DNA of 64,000 bases from Sinomonas mesophila (GCF_001999765.1 NZ_KV908322.1:248001-312000); one strand, 5' to 3'. Positions 27,614-36,626 are shown, counted from the first letter of the stretch. The notes: a model not told the origin generated them from the sequence alone. Numbers and translations: made by a program.

Positions 27614-29080
27614 TCAGTGGAAGGCGGAGGCGACCGTCGCCTTGCGCTCCTCGACGGGGGACTCCCAGAAGACCGCGCCGCGGATGCCGAGGGCCTTGGG
27701 GTCGAAGACCGGGTCGATACCCATCTTCCTCTGGCGGTCGTAGTCACGGCAGACCTTGATGATGACCGGGGACAGCAGCACCAGGCAGGCCATGTTGCAC
27801 CAGGCGAGGAGGCCGAAGCCGATGTCGCCAGCCGCCCACACGGCACCGGCGTTGGCCACGGAGCCGAAGAACGAGATGCCGAGCGCCCCGAGCTTGATCA
27901 CGACGCCGAGCACCTTTCGGGCCTGCTCGTTCTTGACAAGGAAGAACAGGTTGGTGGTCGCGACGTAGAAGTAGAAGATCTGCGATGTGAATGCGAAGAG
28001 GAGGACGGCGATCGAGACGAAGGCGGGACCCATGCCGGGAATGGCCGTGTCGATGGCCGACTGGACGAAGTTCGGCCCGGCCACGAGGCCCGGGACACCC
28101 TCGAAGATGTATCCGCCCTTGCCGTCGGTGACGTTGTAGGTGCCGGCGACGACCATCATGAGGCCCGTCGCCATGCAGATGAGCAGCACGGTGACGTAGA
28201 TGCTGAACGCCTGCACGATGCCCTGCTTGCCCGGGTGGGTGTTCTGCGCCGCGGCGGCCGCGTATGTCCCCTCGCCGTCGCCGGCGGCGGAGGCGAAGAC
28301 CGCGCGCCGAACGCCCCACTGCACCGCGAAGCCCACGATGCCGGCGTACATCTGGTCGATGCCGAGCGCCGAGGTCACGATGAGCGTGATCGCGGCTGGA
28401 ACCTTGTCGAGGTTCACGAAGATGATGACGATCGCGCACAGGAAGAACCCGATGGACATGACGGGGACGACGGCCTGGGAGAAGTTCACGATGCGCTTGG
28501 TCCCGCCCACGATGACGAGGGCCAGCAGCGCGGTGACGATGATGCCGGTCACCCAGGTCTCGAGGCCGAAGGCGAGCTTGGCGCTCGAGGCGATGTTGTT
28601 CACCTGGATGCCGGGGAAGATGAAGCCGTAGCCGGTCACGCTGATGAGGGCGACGATCACGGCCAGCCATGGCGCCCGGAGACCGTACCTGATGTAGAAG
28701 GGCATGCCGCCGCGCTGCTCGCCGGCCACGCGCTGCTTGAACACCTGGGCGAGGACGGCCTCGGCGTAGGCGACGGTCGAGCCGAGCAGGGCGGTGACGG
28801 CCATCCACAGGAGGGCCCCGGGGCCGCCGGCCGCGATCGCCGTTGCGACGCCGGCGATGGATCCGACACCGACGCGCGCCGACAGCGTGAGGGCGAGGGC
28901 CTGGAAGGCGGACAGGCCGCCCTCGCCGCCGTGGCCTTGGCGGATCTGCCGCAGCATGTCCGGGAACCTGCGGATCTGGACGCCGAAGGTGGCGATGGTG
29001 AAAAGCAAGCCGAGCCCCAGGACCACGTAGGCCAGTGGGCTCCAGAGCGTGCTGCTGAAGGCTGCCAGGGTTTCTTCCAT
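27614..29080 (-). CDS. Amino acid carrier, alanine/glycine:cation symporter (AGCS) family
   Basis: This 488-residue protein has about 11 hydrophobic segments and the AGCS signature region LSARVGVGSIAGVATAIAAGGPGALLWM, followed by EAVLAQVFKQR. The family imports alanine, glycine or related small amino acids with Na+ or H+. No strong ribosome-binding site marks the start; ATG 29080 is preferred and a GTG at 29113 is in frame. It follows a terminator, so it likely heads its own transcript with the cupin gene. Its place in a catabolic block suggests it imports the substrate or a product. Confidence 0.87.
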   Translation of the reverse strand: MEETLAAFSSTLWSPLAYVVLGLGLLFTIATFGVQIRRFPDMLRQIRQGHGGEGGLSAFQALALTLSARVGVGSIAGVATAIAAGGPGALLWMAVTALLGSTVAYAEAVLAQVFKQRVAGEQRGGMPFYIRYGLRAPWLAVIVALISVTGYGFIFPGIQVNNIASSAKLAFGLETWVTGIIVTALLALVIVGGTKRIVNFSQAVVPVMSIGFFLCAIVIIFVNLDKVPAAITLIVTSALGIDQMYAGIVGFAVQWGVRRAVFASAAGDGEGTYAAAAAQNTHPGKQGIVQAFSIYVTVLLICMATGLMMVVAGTYNVTDGKGGYIFEGVPGLVAGPNFVQSAIDTAIPGMGPAFVSIAVLLFAFTSQIFYFYVATTNLFFLVKNEQARKVLGVVIKLGALGISFFGSVANAGAVWAAGDIGFGLLAWCNMACLVLLSPVIIKVCRDYDRQRKMGIDPVFDPKALGIRGAVFWESPVEERKATVASAFH

Positions 29081-29180
29081 GGGTGTATCCAATGCAGAGG
29101 GGTGAATGGGCACAGGCCGGCTCAGCGTTGAGGCCGGTGAAGGCCGACCTCAGCGTCGGGCGGTGCTGTGCGGTGGCGGT

Positions 29181-29215
29181 CCCGGGGGAGGGGGCAGGGC
29201 TCCGCCTCCCCCGGG
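29181..29215 (-). terminator. GC-rich terminator hairpin after the DapA-family gene
   Basis: CCCGGGGGAGG (29181-29191) pairs with CCTCCCCCGGG (29205-29215) around a 13-base loop. It sits 15 bases after the DapA-family stop and separates it from the AGCS gene. Confidence 0.7.
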
Positions 29216-29230
29216 GGCTGGGGAGTCGGG

Positions 29231-30112
29231 CTAGGCGAGACCGGCCAGCGCGTCCTTGAGCCGGAGGACGTCGTCGTGCGGAGTCTCCAGGAAGGGCTCG
29301 CGCGGCGAGCCGGCGTCCACGCCCTGGAGCCGGAGTCCTGCCTTGACGGCCTGGGAGAACGGGAGCTGCAGGAGGGCGTCGATCACGGGGTACACGCGGC
29401 GCCACTGCTCGCGGGCGCCCTCGATGTCGCCGGAGCGGACGGCACGCACGACGCCGGCGATCTCGTCGGGGACGACGTTGGCGGCCCCGGCCATGACGCC
29501 GGTCGCGCCCTCGAGGAGGGCGCTGAAGAGGAAGCTGTCCCACCCGACGATGAGGCCGATGTCGTCCTTGTAGTAGTGGATGAGCCGCAGGGCCTGCTCC
29601 CAGTCTCCGCTGGAGTCCTTGACGTACTTGACGTTCTCGATCTCCCGGCCGAAGCGCGCGAGGGTCTCGGCGTCGAGGTTCACCCCGGTCACCGAGGGGT
29701 TGTTGTAGAGCATGACCGGGATCGAGATGGAAGCGGCGACGTCGGTGAAGTACCGGGTGATCTCCTCGATCGTAAGCGGCTCGTAGTACGGGGCGGCGAG
29801 CATGATGGCGTCGGCGCCCGCGCGCTCGGCGGCCTGGGCGAGGCGGATAGCGCGCTTGGCCGTGAGCGAGCCGCTGTTGGCGACCACGGGGACGCGACCG
29901 GCGGTGTGCTCGACGACGACCTCGAAGACGTGGATGCGCTCCTCGTCGCTCAGGGCGGCGACCTCGCCGGTCCCGCCGCCGGCGACGAGCGCGTCGATGC
30001 CCGCATTGACCGAGCGGTCGACGAGAAGCCGGAGGACGGCGTCGTCGATCTCGCCGTTCTCATCGAAGGGGGTGGACAGCGCGGTCAGGACGCCGTTGAT
30101 TTCCTTGGACAT
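29231..30112 (-). CDS. DapA/N-acetylneuraminate lyase-family aldolase or dehydratase
   Basis: This 293-residue TIM barrel has the Schiff-base Lys165 (VKYVKDSSGD), the proton-relay Tyr136 (MLYNNPS) and GGGTGE at 45-50. The superfamily cleaves or dehydrates 2-oxo acids. Members include hydroxyproline-pathway deaminases and 5-keto-4-deoxyglucarate dehydratase. True DapA is unlikely because the gene lies among amine-oxidase and kinase genes, not lysine-biosynthesis genes. It is 43 bases downstream of the FAD amine oxidase gene, probably last in the 33.8-29.2 kb operon. Confidence 0.87.
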   Translation of the reverse strand: MSKEINGVLTALSTPFDENGEIDDAVLRLLVDRSVNAGIDALVAGGGTGEVAALSDEERIHVFEVVVEHTAGRVPVVANSGSLTAKRAIRLAQAAERAGADAIMLAAPYYEPLTIEEITRYFTDVAASISIPVMLYNNPSVTGVNLDAETLARFGREIENVKYVKDSSGDWEQALRLIHYYKDDIGLIVGWDSFLFSALLEGATGVMAGAANVVPDEIAGVVRAVRSGDIEGAREQWRRVYPVIDALLQLPFSQAVKAGLRLQGVDAGSPREPFLETPHDDVLRLKDALAGLA

Positions 30113-30155
30113 TCAGGATTCCTTGTCTGGCTGGTGGAAGGTCGGGGGCGGGGGC

Positions 30156-31514
30156 TCAGCGGCCGCGCTGCAGACCCGTGGAGAGGAGGCTCGCGGCTTC
30201 CTGCGCCGCGGTGAACCCGGAGCTGATGGCGGTCTCGGTGTAGAGCGTGCCGAGGTAGTCGCCGGCCAGGAAGATCCGCTCCGACGGACGGGTGAGGATG
30301 GGCTGGAGCTTGCTGCGGCCCGGGAAGCAGTACGGCGAGCCGAACTCGAACTTCTCGACGCGGGCCTCCTCGACGATTCCCTCGAAGCCTGGGAAGATCT
30401 CGTCGAGCTCGCTGATGTACGTCTTGGCGATCGTGTCCGCGTCAACGTCCCACAGGCGCCGGCCCATGCTCGCGGGCGAGAACGTCATCATGCTGCCGCC
30501 GGGCTGCCGGTAGGCCTCGCGGCCGCGGACGAGGTTGCCCTGGTTGAGCGCCACCGTGAAGGACTTGTTCGCGACCGCGATCCCGTACGTGTTGTCGTAC
30601 GGCATGGGGTGTGTCTCGTTGGTCAGGAACGCGCCGGCGACGTGGGGGCCGTACTCGATCTTCGACAGCGCGTCCCGGAGGTCCTGCGGGAGGTTCACGG
30701 CGACGCGGTGGGTGATCGGCGCGGGCGTGGCCATGACGGCGGCGCGCGCCGTGACCTCATGGGCGACGCCGTCCTGGGTGTAGCGGACGACGACGTGGTC
30801 GCGGTTCTGGATGACCTCCTCCACGACCGCGCCGAGCTCGACCCGGTCACGCAGGGCCTGGGCGATCCCCTCGGTCAGGGTCGAGGCGCCTCCGGCGATG
30901 GCGCGCCCGAGTCCCTGGCCGATGTTCCAGATGAGGCTGAAGTAGCCGATGCCGGCGCCGGCGGAGAGCTGGTCCGGATCGGCGGCGGAGCGCATGACGA
31001 CGGGGATGAAGAATTTCTTCGCGTCCTCGGAGAGCTGGCCGATGTAGTCGGCGAAAGTGCGGTCGTTCTCGAAGTCGTAGATGCGCTGCTGGCGCACCTC
31101 GGGCGTCTCGCCTGGGCGGGAGGCGACGGCGCGCGTGTAGCGCAGGACGTCGAGGCTGAGCTTGATGCCCGGCTTGAGGATGGACAGGCGCCCGGAGGCC
31201 TTCATCGGGAACCGGAAGGGGTACGTCATGACGGGGCCGGTCGTGAGGAACTTGCCGTTCATGGCCATGCCCTGGAGCGATCCCGGGATCCGCATCGAGC
31301 GGGTGCCGGTCTCGGCGAGCAGCTCGGTGGTCGAGCTGCCCTCGCCCGCGTACATGTGCCCGCCCCAGTTCATGACGTACTGGCCGCGCTTCTCGGACAT
31401 GACCCGGCCGCCCACACGACGGTCGGACTCGAGGACCTGGATGTCCCAGTGGCGGAGGCGCCACGCCGCGGAGAGGCCTGCGAGGCCACCGCCGATGATG
31501 ACTGCGTCCTTCAT
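30156..31514 (-). CDS. FAD-dependent amine oxidase/protoporphyrinogen oxidase-like protein
   Basis: This 452-residue flavoprotein has the Rossmann dinucleotide motif VIIGGGLAGLSAAW (residues 5-18), ESDRRVGGRV and a C-terminal FAD motif (IFLAGDYLGTLYTETAISSG). It should oxidise an amine or C-N/C-C bond with O2 or a quinone. It differs clearly from the two paralogous amine oxidases at 34.9 and 53.1 kb. ATG follows AAGGAG. It lies between the FGGY kinase and DapA-family genes in one operon. Confidence 0.85.
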   Translation of the reverse strand: MKDAVIIGGGLAGLSAAWRLRHWDIQVLESDRRVGGRVMSEKRGQYVMNWGGHMYAGEGSSTTELLAETGTRSMRIPGSLQGMAMNGKFLTTGPVMTYPFRFPMKASGRLSILKPGIKLSLDVLRYTRAVASRPGETPEVRQQRIYDFENDRTFADYIGQLSEDAKKFFIPVVMRSAADPDQLSAGAGIGYFSLIWNIGQGLGRAIAGGASTLTEGIAQALRDRVELGAVVEEVIQNRDHVVVRYTQDGVAHEVTARAAVMATPAPITHRVAVNLPQDLRDALSKIEYGPHVAGAFLTNETHPMPYDNTYGIAVANKSFTVALNQGNLVRGREAYRQPGGSMMTFSPASMGRRLWDVDADTIAKTYISELDEIFPGFEGIVEEARVEKFEFGSPYCFPGRSKLQPILTRPSERIFLAGDYLGTLYTETAISSGFTAAQEAASLLSTGLQRGR

Positions 31515-31544
31515 GGAAGGCTCCTTCTTGGAATTCGGGGGTGT

Positions 31545-33074
31545 CTAGTGGAAGTCCTCGGCCGGCTGGAGCAGCGGCTTGAGGGATTCCTGGAGGGTCA
31601 TGTAGCGGGAGAACAGCTGGTCGTAGACCTCGGCGTTCTCCGGCCGCGGCTTGAACGAGCGGTCAAGCTCGATGCCCGAGCGCGCCACCGGGACGGCGGA
31701 GTCGAGAAGGCCGACGGCGGCTCCCGCGATGAGTGCCGCGCCGCGGCACGCCGCGCTCTCGGCGCCCCGCAGGGTGTGCACGGGAGTCTGGGTGGCGTCC
31801 GCCTTGATCTGGCACCAGGCGTCGCTCTTCGACCCGCCGCTGAGCGAGATGATCTCCTCCACGTGCACGCCGAGCCGGGTGGTGGAGTCGATCATCCGGC
31901 GCAGCACCATGGCGACGCCCTCCATGATCCCGCGCGAGAGGTGCTGCTTCTTGTGCGCGAGCGTGAGGCCGAAGATGGCGCCGCGCGCGTAGGGGTCGAG
32001 GTCGGGCGGTCCGGAGCCCTGCAGGTGGGGCAGGACGATGAGACCGTCGCAGCCCGCTTCGACCTGCTGCACCTCCTGGTCGATGAGGTAGTAGGCGTTG
32101 ATCCCGCAGAGCTGCTCGATCTGGGTCTCTGTGGGGCAGAACTCGTCCCGGTACCAGCGCATGACCATGCCGCCGGTGGAGAAGTTGTGCAGCATGTACT
32201 GCCCCGGGATGGCCGCCGGGAAGCAGGGGACGCGGCCCGAGGCGTCGAGCGCGAGCTCCTCGACGATCGTCACGCTCGTCAGGGCGGAGCCGGTGCTCTC
32301 GGAGAAGATCCCGGGGACGGCGTTGCCGACACCGAGGGCGCCGCAGGCCTGGTCGAGCGCGCCGACAGAGACAGGAAGGCCGGCCGGGAGCGCGAGGTGG
32401 GCGGCGCCGTCGTCCGTCACGGTCCCGACGATCTCGCCCTGGCCCGCGATCTCGGGCAGCTGGTCCGCGCTGATGCCCAGGTACTCGAGCATCTCGGGCC
32501 AGTACTGGCGCGTGTTGATGTCCCACAGGATCGTCGAGCACAGCAGCGAGTCCTCGCTCACGAGCCGCCCGGTGAGCCGGTACACGAGGTAGTCCTTGAG
32601 CAGCACGAACTTCGCTGTCCGCTCGAACACCTCGGGCTCGTGCCGCTTGAGCCACAGGATCTTCGCTGCGGGCCAGATGGCGTCCATGGCGACCTGGCCG
32701 GTCGTCGAGTGGATCGCGGGGCGGCCGAAGTGCCGCTCGATCTCCTCGGATTCAGCCGTCGCGCGGTTGTCCATCCACACGATCGCGCGGCCGATGGGCC
32801 TGTTGTCCGCGTCGAGGCAGAGCATCGTCTCGCCCTGCGCGGAAAGTCCCAGCGCGGCGAGATCCCCGACGGCGCCCGGCACCTCCTCCAGGACGCGGCG
32901 GACGGCGAGGGCGAACGTGCTCGTGTACGTCTCGGCGTCGAGCTCGACGCGGCCCGCGCGGGGGGTCAGCAGTGAGTACTCCTCCGAGTGGCTGCCGAGC
33001 TCGGCGCCGGCCGCGTTGAAGACGGCGGCCTTGATCGCGGTCGTGCCGACGTCGACTCCCAGAAGGTGGGTCAT
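31545..33074 (-). CDS. FGGY-family carbohydrate kinase (xylulokinase-like)
   Basis: This 509-residue protein has two actin-like ATPase domains: LLGVDVGTTAIKAAVF at the N-terminus, WMDNRA for substrate, GALDQACGALGVG, and the C-terminal signature around GGSKSDAWCQIKADATQTPVH. It should phosphorylate a polyol or keto-sugar with ATP. A kinase inside an amine catabolic operon suggests a substrate with a sugar-like or polyol moiety. The start overlaps the previous stop by 4 bases (ATGA) and has a GGGGAGG site. Confidence 0.87.
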   Translation of the reverse strand: MTHLLGVDVGTTAIKAAVFNAAGAELGSHSEEYSLLTPRAGRVELDAETYTSTFALAVRRVLEEVPGAVGDLAALGLSAQGETMLCLDADNRPIGRAIVWMDNRATAESEEIERHFGRPAIHSTTGQVAMDAIWPAAKILWLKRHEPEVFERTAKFVLLKDYLVYRLTGRLVSEDSLLCSTILWDINTRQYWPEMLEYLGISADQLPEIAGQGEIVGTVTDDGAAHLALPAGLPVSVGALDQACGALGVGNAVPGIFSESTGSALTSVTIVEELALDASGRVPCFPAAIPGQYMLHNFSTGGMVMRWYRDEFCPTETQIEQLCGINAYYLIDQEVQQVEAGCDGLIVLPHLQGSGPPDLDPYARGAIFGLTLAHKKQHLSRGIMEGVAMVLRRMIDSTTRLGVHVEEIISLSGGSKSDAWCQIKADATQTPVHTLRGAESAACRGAALIAGAAVGLLDSAVPVARSGIELDRSFKPRPENAEVYDQLFSRYMTLQESLKPLLQPAEDFH

Positions 33075-33763
33075 GACTGGCCTCCCCAGAACGTGGCGTC
33101 GATCTCCACGACGCGCTCCAGATTGTCGCGGAAGGACCCACCGGGCACGAACGCACCCTCGAACAGGGCCCCACCCATCGTGTAGCCGAGGGGGCGGATC
33201 TCCTGCATCCGGCGGATGCGATCGGCCGAGTTGATGCTGCCTGCGATGATCAGATTCTGGCCCCCCAGCTGGTATTCCACCAGCTTCGCAAGCTGGATCG
33301 GGTCACCGTCCGCAAAGCGGTAGGCGACGAGGTCAACACCGTCGGCGCCGAGCCCACGGAGCCGGACGGCGTCGCTGATGACGTCCTCGGGGGAGCCGGT
33401 GAGCTCGATCGGCGAGCCGCCGACGCTGCCGCAGAACGGGAAGTACTTCATCCCGGCCTCGCGGACGCGCCCGAGGACGGCCTCCGAGAACACGCCCCCG
33501 GTGAAGTACTCGACGCCGCACGCCGTGGCGAGGGCTGCGGCGTTGAGCAGGTCCTTCTCGTCGAAGCTCACGACCTCCAGGACCGGGGTCTTCCCGGCGT
33601 CCTTGAAGTCGGCGACGAGCTGCTCCATCTCGCGCGTGGACAGGCCGACGTCCTTGAAGCCCCAGTACTTGACGGGGAGGTCGGCCGCGTTGCGGAAGCA
33701 TTCGCGGGCGTTGGACACGGTCACGTCATTGTGCGTGAGCATCACGATGATCTCTGGCTTCAC
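33071..33763 (-). CDS. TIM-barrel (phosphate-binding type) protein of unknown function
   Basis: This 230-residue protein begins VKPEIIVMLTHNDVTVSNARE and has eight alternating beta-alpha units ending in NLIIAGSINSADRIRRM and YTMGGALFEGAF, a C-terminal phosphate-binding pattern like HisA/TrpF barrels. I do not know its reaction; an aldolase or isomerase acting on the kinase product would fit. GTG 33763 is chosen because alignment-like sequence begins there and GGAG lies 12 bases upstream; ATG 33946 is in frame but adds 61 atypical residues. It is promoter-proximal in the operon, with a leader of about 210 bases. Confidence 0.7.
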   Translation of the reverse strand: MKPEIIVMLTHNDVTVSNARECFRNAADLPVKYWGFKDVGLSTREMEQLVADFKDAGKTPVLEVVSFDEKDLLNAAALATACGVEYFTGGVFSEAVLGRVREAGMKYFPFCGSVGGSPIELTGSPEDVISDAVRLRGLGADGVDLVAYRFADGDPIQLAKLVEYQLGGQNLIIAGSINSADRIRRMQEIRPLGYTMGGALFEGAFVPGGSFRDNLERVVEIDATFWGGQS

Positions 33764-33954
33764 GGGCTCGGCTTTCTCCAGGGGGATAGGGCGGACAACT
33801 TGTGGGAGGCAGATCTCTGACTTGTTCACGGTCTGCCGGGAATTGATGGCAAGCACTCCATCGGCGAAGGGTTCCAGTCCCCTGTCGAGGCGATGCGGGT
33901 GCGAGTTGGTCACAACAATGGGGCTTGACAACTCAAGTGGTCCCATGTCTCTAA

Positions 33955-34010
33955 AGTTGTCCTACATCTTCGACAAATCGACTGTAGGAGACGTAGGTCA
34001 CCTGTGTCAA
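33955..34010 (-). promoter_or_regulatory. Operon promoter with AGTTGTCCTACATC operator
   Basis: On the minus strand TTGACA (34010-34005), 18 bases and TACAGT (33986-33981) make a strong promoter with start near 33974. AGTTGTCCTACATC (33955-33968, plus strand) lies at about +6 to +19, a repressor position. A further GACAACT half-site is at 33927-33933. Confidence 0.75.
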
Positions 34011-34053
34011 CAGACGGACCGAGAGCAGACTTGTCCTCTCAATGCAGGGGCAA

Positions 34054-34079
34054 AGTTGTCCTACCGTTGTACGATGTAG
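34054..34079 (+). promoter_or_regulatory. GntR autoregulatory operator overlapping leaderless promoter
   Basis: AGTTGTCCTAC at 34054-34064 and the inverted GATGTAG at 34073-34079 surround TACGAT (34070-34075), a -10 that ends 7 bases before ATG 34083. The mRNA is probably leaderless and self-repressed. Confidence 0.65.
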
Positions 34080-34082
34080 TGC

Positions 34083-34898
34083 ATGCAGACACAGGTGGAA
34101 GCCGCTGGGCCGGAGCCCAAGGCCGCGGGGGAAGCCTCCCAGCGGCTCAGTGCGAAGGATCGGGCGGTCCAGGGCTTGCGCCGCCGGCTCTCGGAGGAGG
34201 CGTGGTCGGCGGGGGACCGGCTGCCCTCAGAGCCGGCTCTCGCCAAGGAGCTGGGCGTCAGCAGGGTCAGTGTGCGGGCCGCCCTCGCTGAGCTGGAGAA
34301 GGAAGGCCTCGTCGACCGGCGGCATGGGTCGGGCACGTACGTGAATTCGGTCAGGCCGCTCGTGAGCAGCCTGCACCTCAACGTGGGCTCGGACGAACTC
34401 ATCAAGTCCCGGGGCCATGTGCCGGGGATCTCCGAGATGACCTGGAGGCAGGAGGAAGCGGACGAGGACCTCGCCGAGCGCCTCGGCATCGATGTGGGGA
34501 CGCCGGTCATCCACCTCTACCGCGTCCGCACCTCGGACAGGACGCCGGTGACGATCTCCCATGACTACTTCGCATCCTCACTGCTTCCGGACCAGCCCAT
34601 GAGCCTGGGCCTGGGCCCGTCCCTCTACGCCTTTCTCTCCAGCGTCTGCGGGGTGGACGTGAAGTTCGGTGTCGCGACGCTCGAGCCGGCGCAGGTCGGC
34701 GAGCTGCTCGCGCCTGTGTTCGGTGTCGCGCCTGAAGAGCTGTGCCTCGTGATCAGGCAGGTCGACTACGACCTGATGGAGCGCCCGGTCTCGTACTCGG
34801 TCGAGCACCATCTGGCCAGTGCCTTCGACTTCCAGTTGGTCCGCGAAGGCCCAGCGGTTCGGGCAGCATCCCGGAGTGAAAGCGCCCGTGAGGTATAG
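34083..34898 (+). CDS. GntR/HutC-family regulator with UTRA domain (first copy)
   Basis: This 271-residue regulator has an N-terminal winged helix (GDRLPSEPALAKELGVSRVSVRAALAELEKEGLVDRRHGSGTYV, about residues 44-88) and a UTRA ligand-binding domain (about 105-250, with PVIHLYRVRTSDRTPVTISHDYFASSLLP). It is divergent from the 33.8-29.2 kb operon and is the best candidate to bind the AGTTGTCC operators there, upstream of itself, the amine oxidase and the ABC operon. A close paralogue lies at 39778. The ligand is presumably the substrate amine. Confidence 0.9.
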   Translation: MQTQVEAAGPEPKAAGEASQRLSAKDRAVQGLRRRLSEEAWSAGDRLPSEPALAKELGVSRVSVRAALAELEKEGLVDRRHGSGTYVNSVRPLVSSLHLNVGSDELIKSRGHVPGISEMTWRQEEADEDLAERLGIDVGTPVIHLYRVRTSDRTPVTISHDYFASSLLPDQPMSLGLGPSLYAFLSSVCGVDVKFGVATLEPAQVGELLAPVFGVAPEELCLVIRQVDYDLMERPVSYSVEHHLASAFDFQLVREGPAVRAASRSESAREV

Positions 34899-34934
34899 GG
34901 GTTCACTGCATAGGTCGGAGTCTGGAGAGCGGGC

Positions 34935-36263
34935 TTAGAGCCCTCTGCCGCCAACCACGTCCGCTGCCACGCGGTCGGCCTCCACGAACGCTCCGTGCGA
35001 TCCCGCCGTCGTGGAACTCCAGTCGCCTGCAAAGTGCAGGCCATCAACCGGGCGGCGGATCTCGGAGAGGGCGTCCGCGCGCTCCAGGCCCAGGAGCGCG
35101 AAACAGTGCTGCCACGTCTGGATGTGATGACCTCTGATCCGTCCGCGCAGGGCCGGAGCGACTGAGAGGAAGTCTTCGAGCCACTCTTCTTCGGCGACCC
35201 GATTTCCGGGCACATTGGGCTGATATCCGGCCTGGTTCGCGTAGCACATGTAGTGCACGATCCCGGGCTCGTCTGCGCTGCGCCAGCGGCCTGGGGTGGA
35301 GTTGAGGATGCAGTCGAAGCGATGGCCGACTGTGGTCACCATTCCCCAGTCCCGATGCTCCGGGACGTCCGACACATCCGCGGCGATCACCATCGTCGTG
35401 TTGCCAGGAGTCGAGGCCGCATCGAGCGCGACCTTCTTCCACTCAGGCAGGCGGGGAACGATCGCCTCGATCAGCGGGGCAGGGACGGCCAGGAGAACCT
35501 CTCGCCCTTCGAATTCAGTCTCGCCTTCGGGGGTCACGGCCGTGACGGTGTATACAGCGCGGATCGGATCGAACTCCACCTTCGTCACTGACGCCGACGT
35601 GCTGATCGCCCCCGGATCCAGCCGCTCCGCCATGGCCAGCACGACGGACTGCATGCCGTCGATGAGCACCCGCCGGTTCCGCGTCTCATGCGCGGGATAG
35701 CTCGCGAAGTAGCGCAGTGCATACTGCGCAATGATCTCGCTGGCTTCGCCGACGGCACCTGCCCGGATGGCTGTCGCAACGATCTCGCGCACTCTGGGCG
35801 ACAGCCCCTCGAGGCGTTCAGCGACCGTGATCGATGCCAGGCCCTCTGCGCGGTCGGTGAAGACGCCGCCGGCGGTCACCGTCGCGTACTCATTGACCGA
35901 GTCGTCGAGGAGCCGGAGCAGTTCAGCGCTTTCGCCGTCGGTGAGCGGGAGCCCCGACACGACCTCGTCATTGGTGCACCCCACTGAGGTGACTCCCTTG
36001 TAGGCGATGCCGTACGTCCGGGGCTCGAAGGGGATCGTGTCGAGGCCGAGCTCCTCCACGAGTTCGTGCGTCCGAGTACCCACGTAGACGAACTGTGCAC
36101 CCGCATTGGCTGCACCTCCTGGAAGGGTGACGCTTTTCGTCCGCCCGCCGACCTGACCTGCAGCTTCCAGGAGCTTCACCGCAAGGCCACTCTCCCGCAA
36201 TTGGTAGGCGGTCCCAACGCCGGCCGGTCCTCCACCGACGATCACCAGATCATAGAAAGTCAT
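34935..36263 (-). CDS. Flavin monoamine oxidase-like FAD enzyme (first copy)
   Basis: This 442-residue MAO-like flavoprotein has the FAD-binding VIVGGGPAGVGTAYQL (residues 7-22), EAAGQVGGRTKS and a C-terminal LHFAGDWSSTTAGSHGAFVEADRVA that closes the FAD site. It oxidises a primary or secondary amine to aldehyde, ammonia and H2O2. ATG 36263 follows GAGGAA. It is strongly similar along its length to the oxidase at 53099-54445, so the two are paralogues in this island. The promoter carries an AGTTGTC-type palindrome. Confidence 0.88.
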   Translation of the reverse strand: MTFYDLVIVGGGPAGVGTAYQLRESGLAVKLLEAAGQVGGRTKSVTLPGGAANAGAQFVYVGTRTHELVEELGLDTIPFEPRTYGIAYKGVTSVGCTNDEVVSGLPLTDGESAELLRLLDDSVNEYATVTAGGVFTDRAEGLASITVAERLEGLSPRVREIVATAIRAGAVGEASEIIAQYALRYFASYPAHETRNRRVLIDGMQSVVLAMAERLDPGAISTSASVTKVEFDPIRAVYTVTAVTPEGETEFEGREVLLAVPAPLIEAIVPRLPEWKKVALDAASTPGNTTMVIAADVSDVPEHRDWGMVTTVGHRFDCILNSTPGRWRSADEPGIVHYMCYANQAGYQPNVPGNRVAEEEWLEDFLSVAPALRGRIRGHHIQTWQHCFALLGLERADALSEIRRPVDGLHFAGDWSSTTAGSHGAFVEADRVAADVVGGRGL

Positions 36264-36283
36264 TCTTGTTCCTCTTTGAATCC

Positions 36284-36340
36284 AGTTGTCGAACAACTTG
36301 CGAGGTCTTGATGCTAGGAGTCGCGACCTCTAGTAGTCAA
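36284..36340 (-). promoter_or_regulatory. Amine oxidase promoter with AGTTGT-CGA-ACAACT operator
   Basis: On the minus strand TTGACT (36340-36335), 18 bases and TAGCAT (36316-36311) set a start near 36304. The perfect palindrome AGTTGTCGAACAACT (36284-36298) lies at about +6 to +20, the same position as the operator in the 33.97 kb promoter. Confidence 0.7.
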
Positions 36341-36419
36341 TGAACACAGGAGAACTAGGGCTGCGGACCCCACCTTCGCCTCCTGCCATCTACACCCCTT
36401 GGATCAGGATCAATCCCAA

Positions 36420-36473
36420 GTCGTCCTACATCGCGAGGAAGATGTAGACAACTTCCAGACATCTGGCTACAGT
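36420..36473 (+). promoter_or_regulatory. ABC operon promoter with extended GntR-type operator
   Basis: AAGTCGTCCTACATC (36420-36434) faces GATGTAGACAACTT (36441-36454) as an inverted repeat. The right arm contains TAGACA (36445-36450), which with a 17-base spacer and TACAGT (36468-36473) forms the promoter; start near 36480. Confidence 0.72.
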
Positions 36474-36626
36474 GATATCGAGCACACGATGTTGCAGGGA
36501 TCACACCCGATAGGGACCCAGCCGCTTGTGCCAGCACCAAACAAGTCGCCCGGCTGCGGCCAGGGCACGCCATCCCTGCGGACCGGTCTCAGGACCAAGC
36601 GCGTCCGCTACGCGAAGGAACGAAGA

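Noticed and set aside
36399-36626. In-frame upstream extension of the ABC ATPase gene
   Set aside because: It would begin upstream of the predicted promoter and operator; ATG 36627 has a good ribosome-binding site and matches family length.
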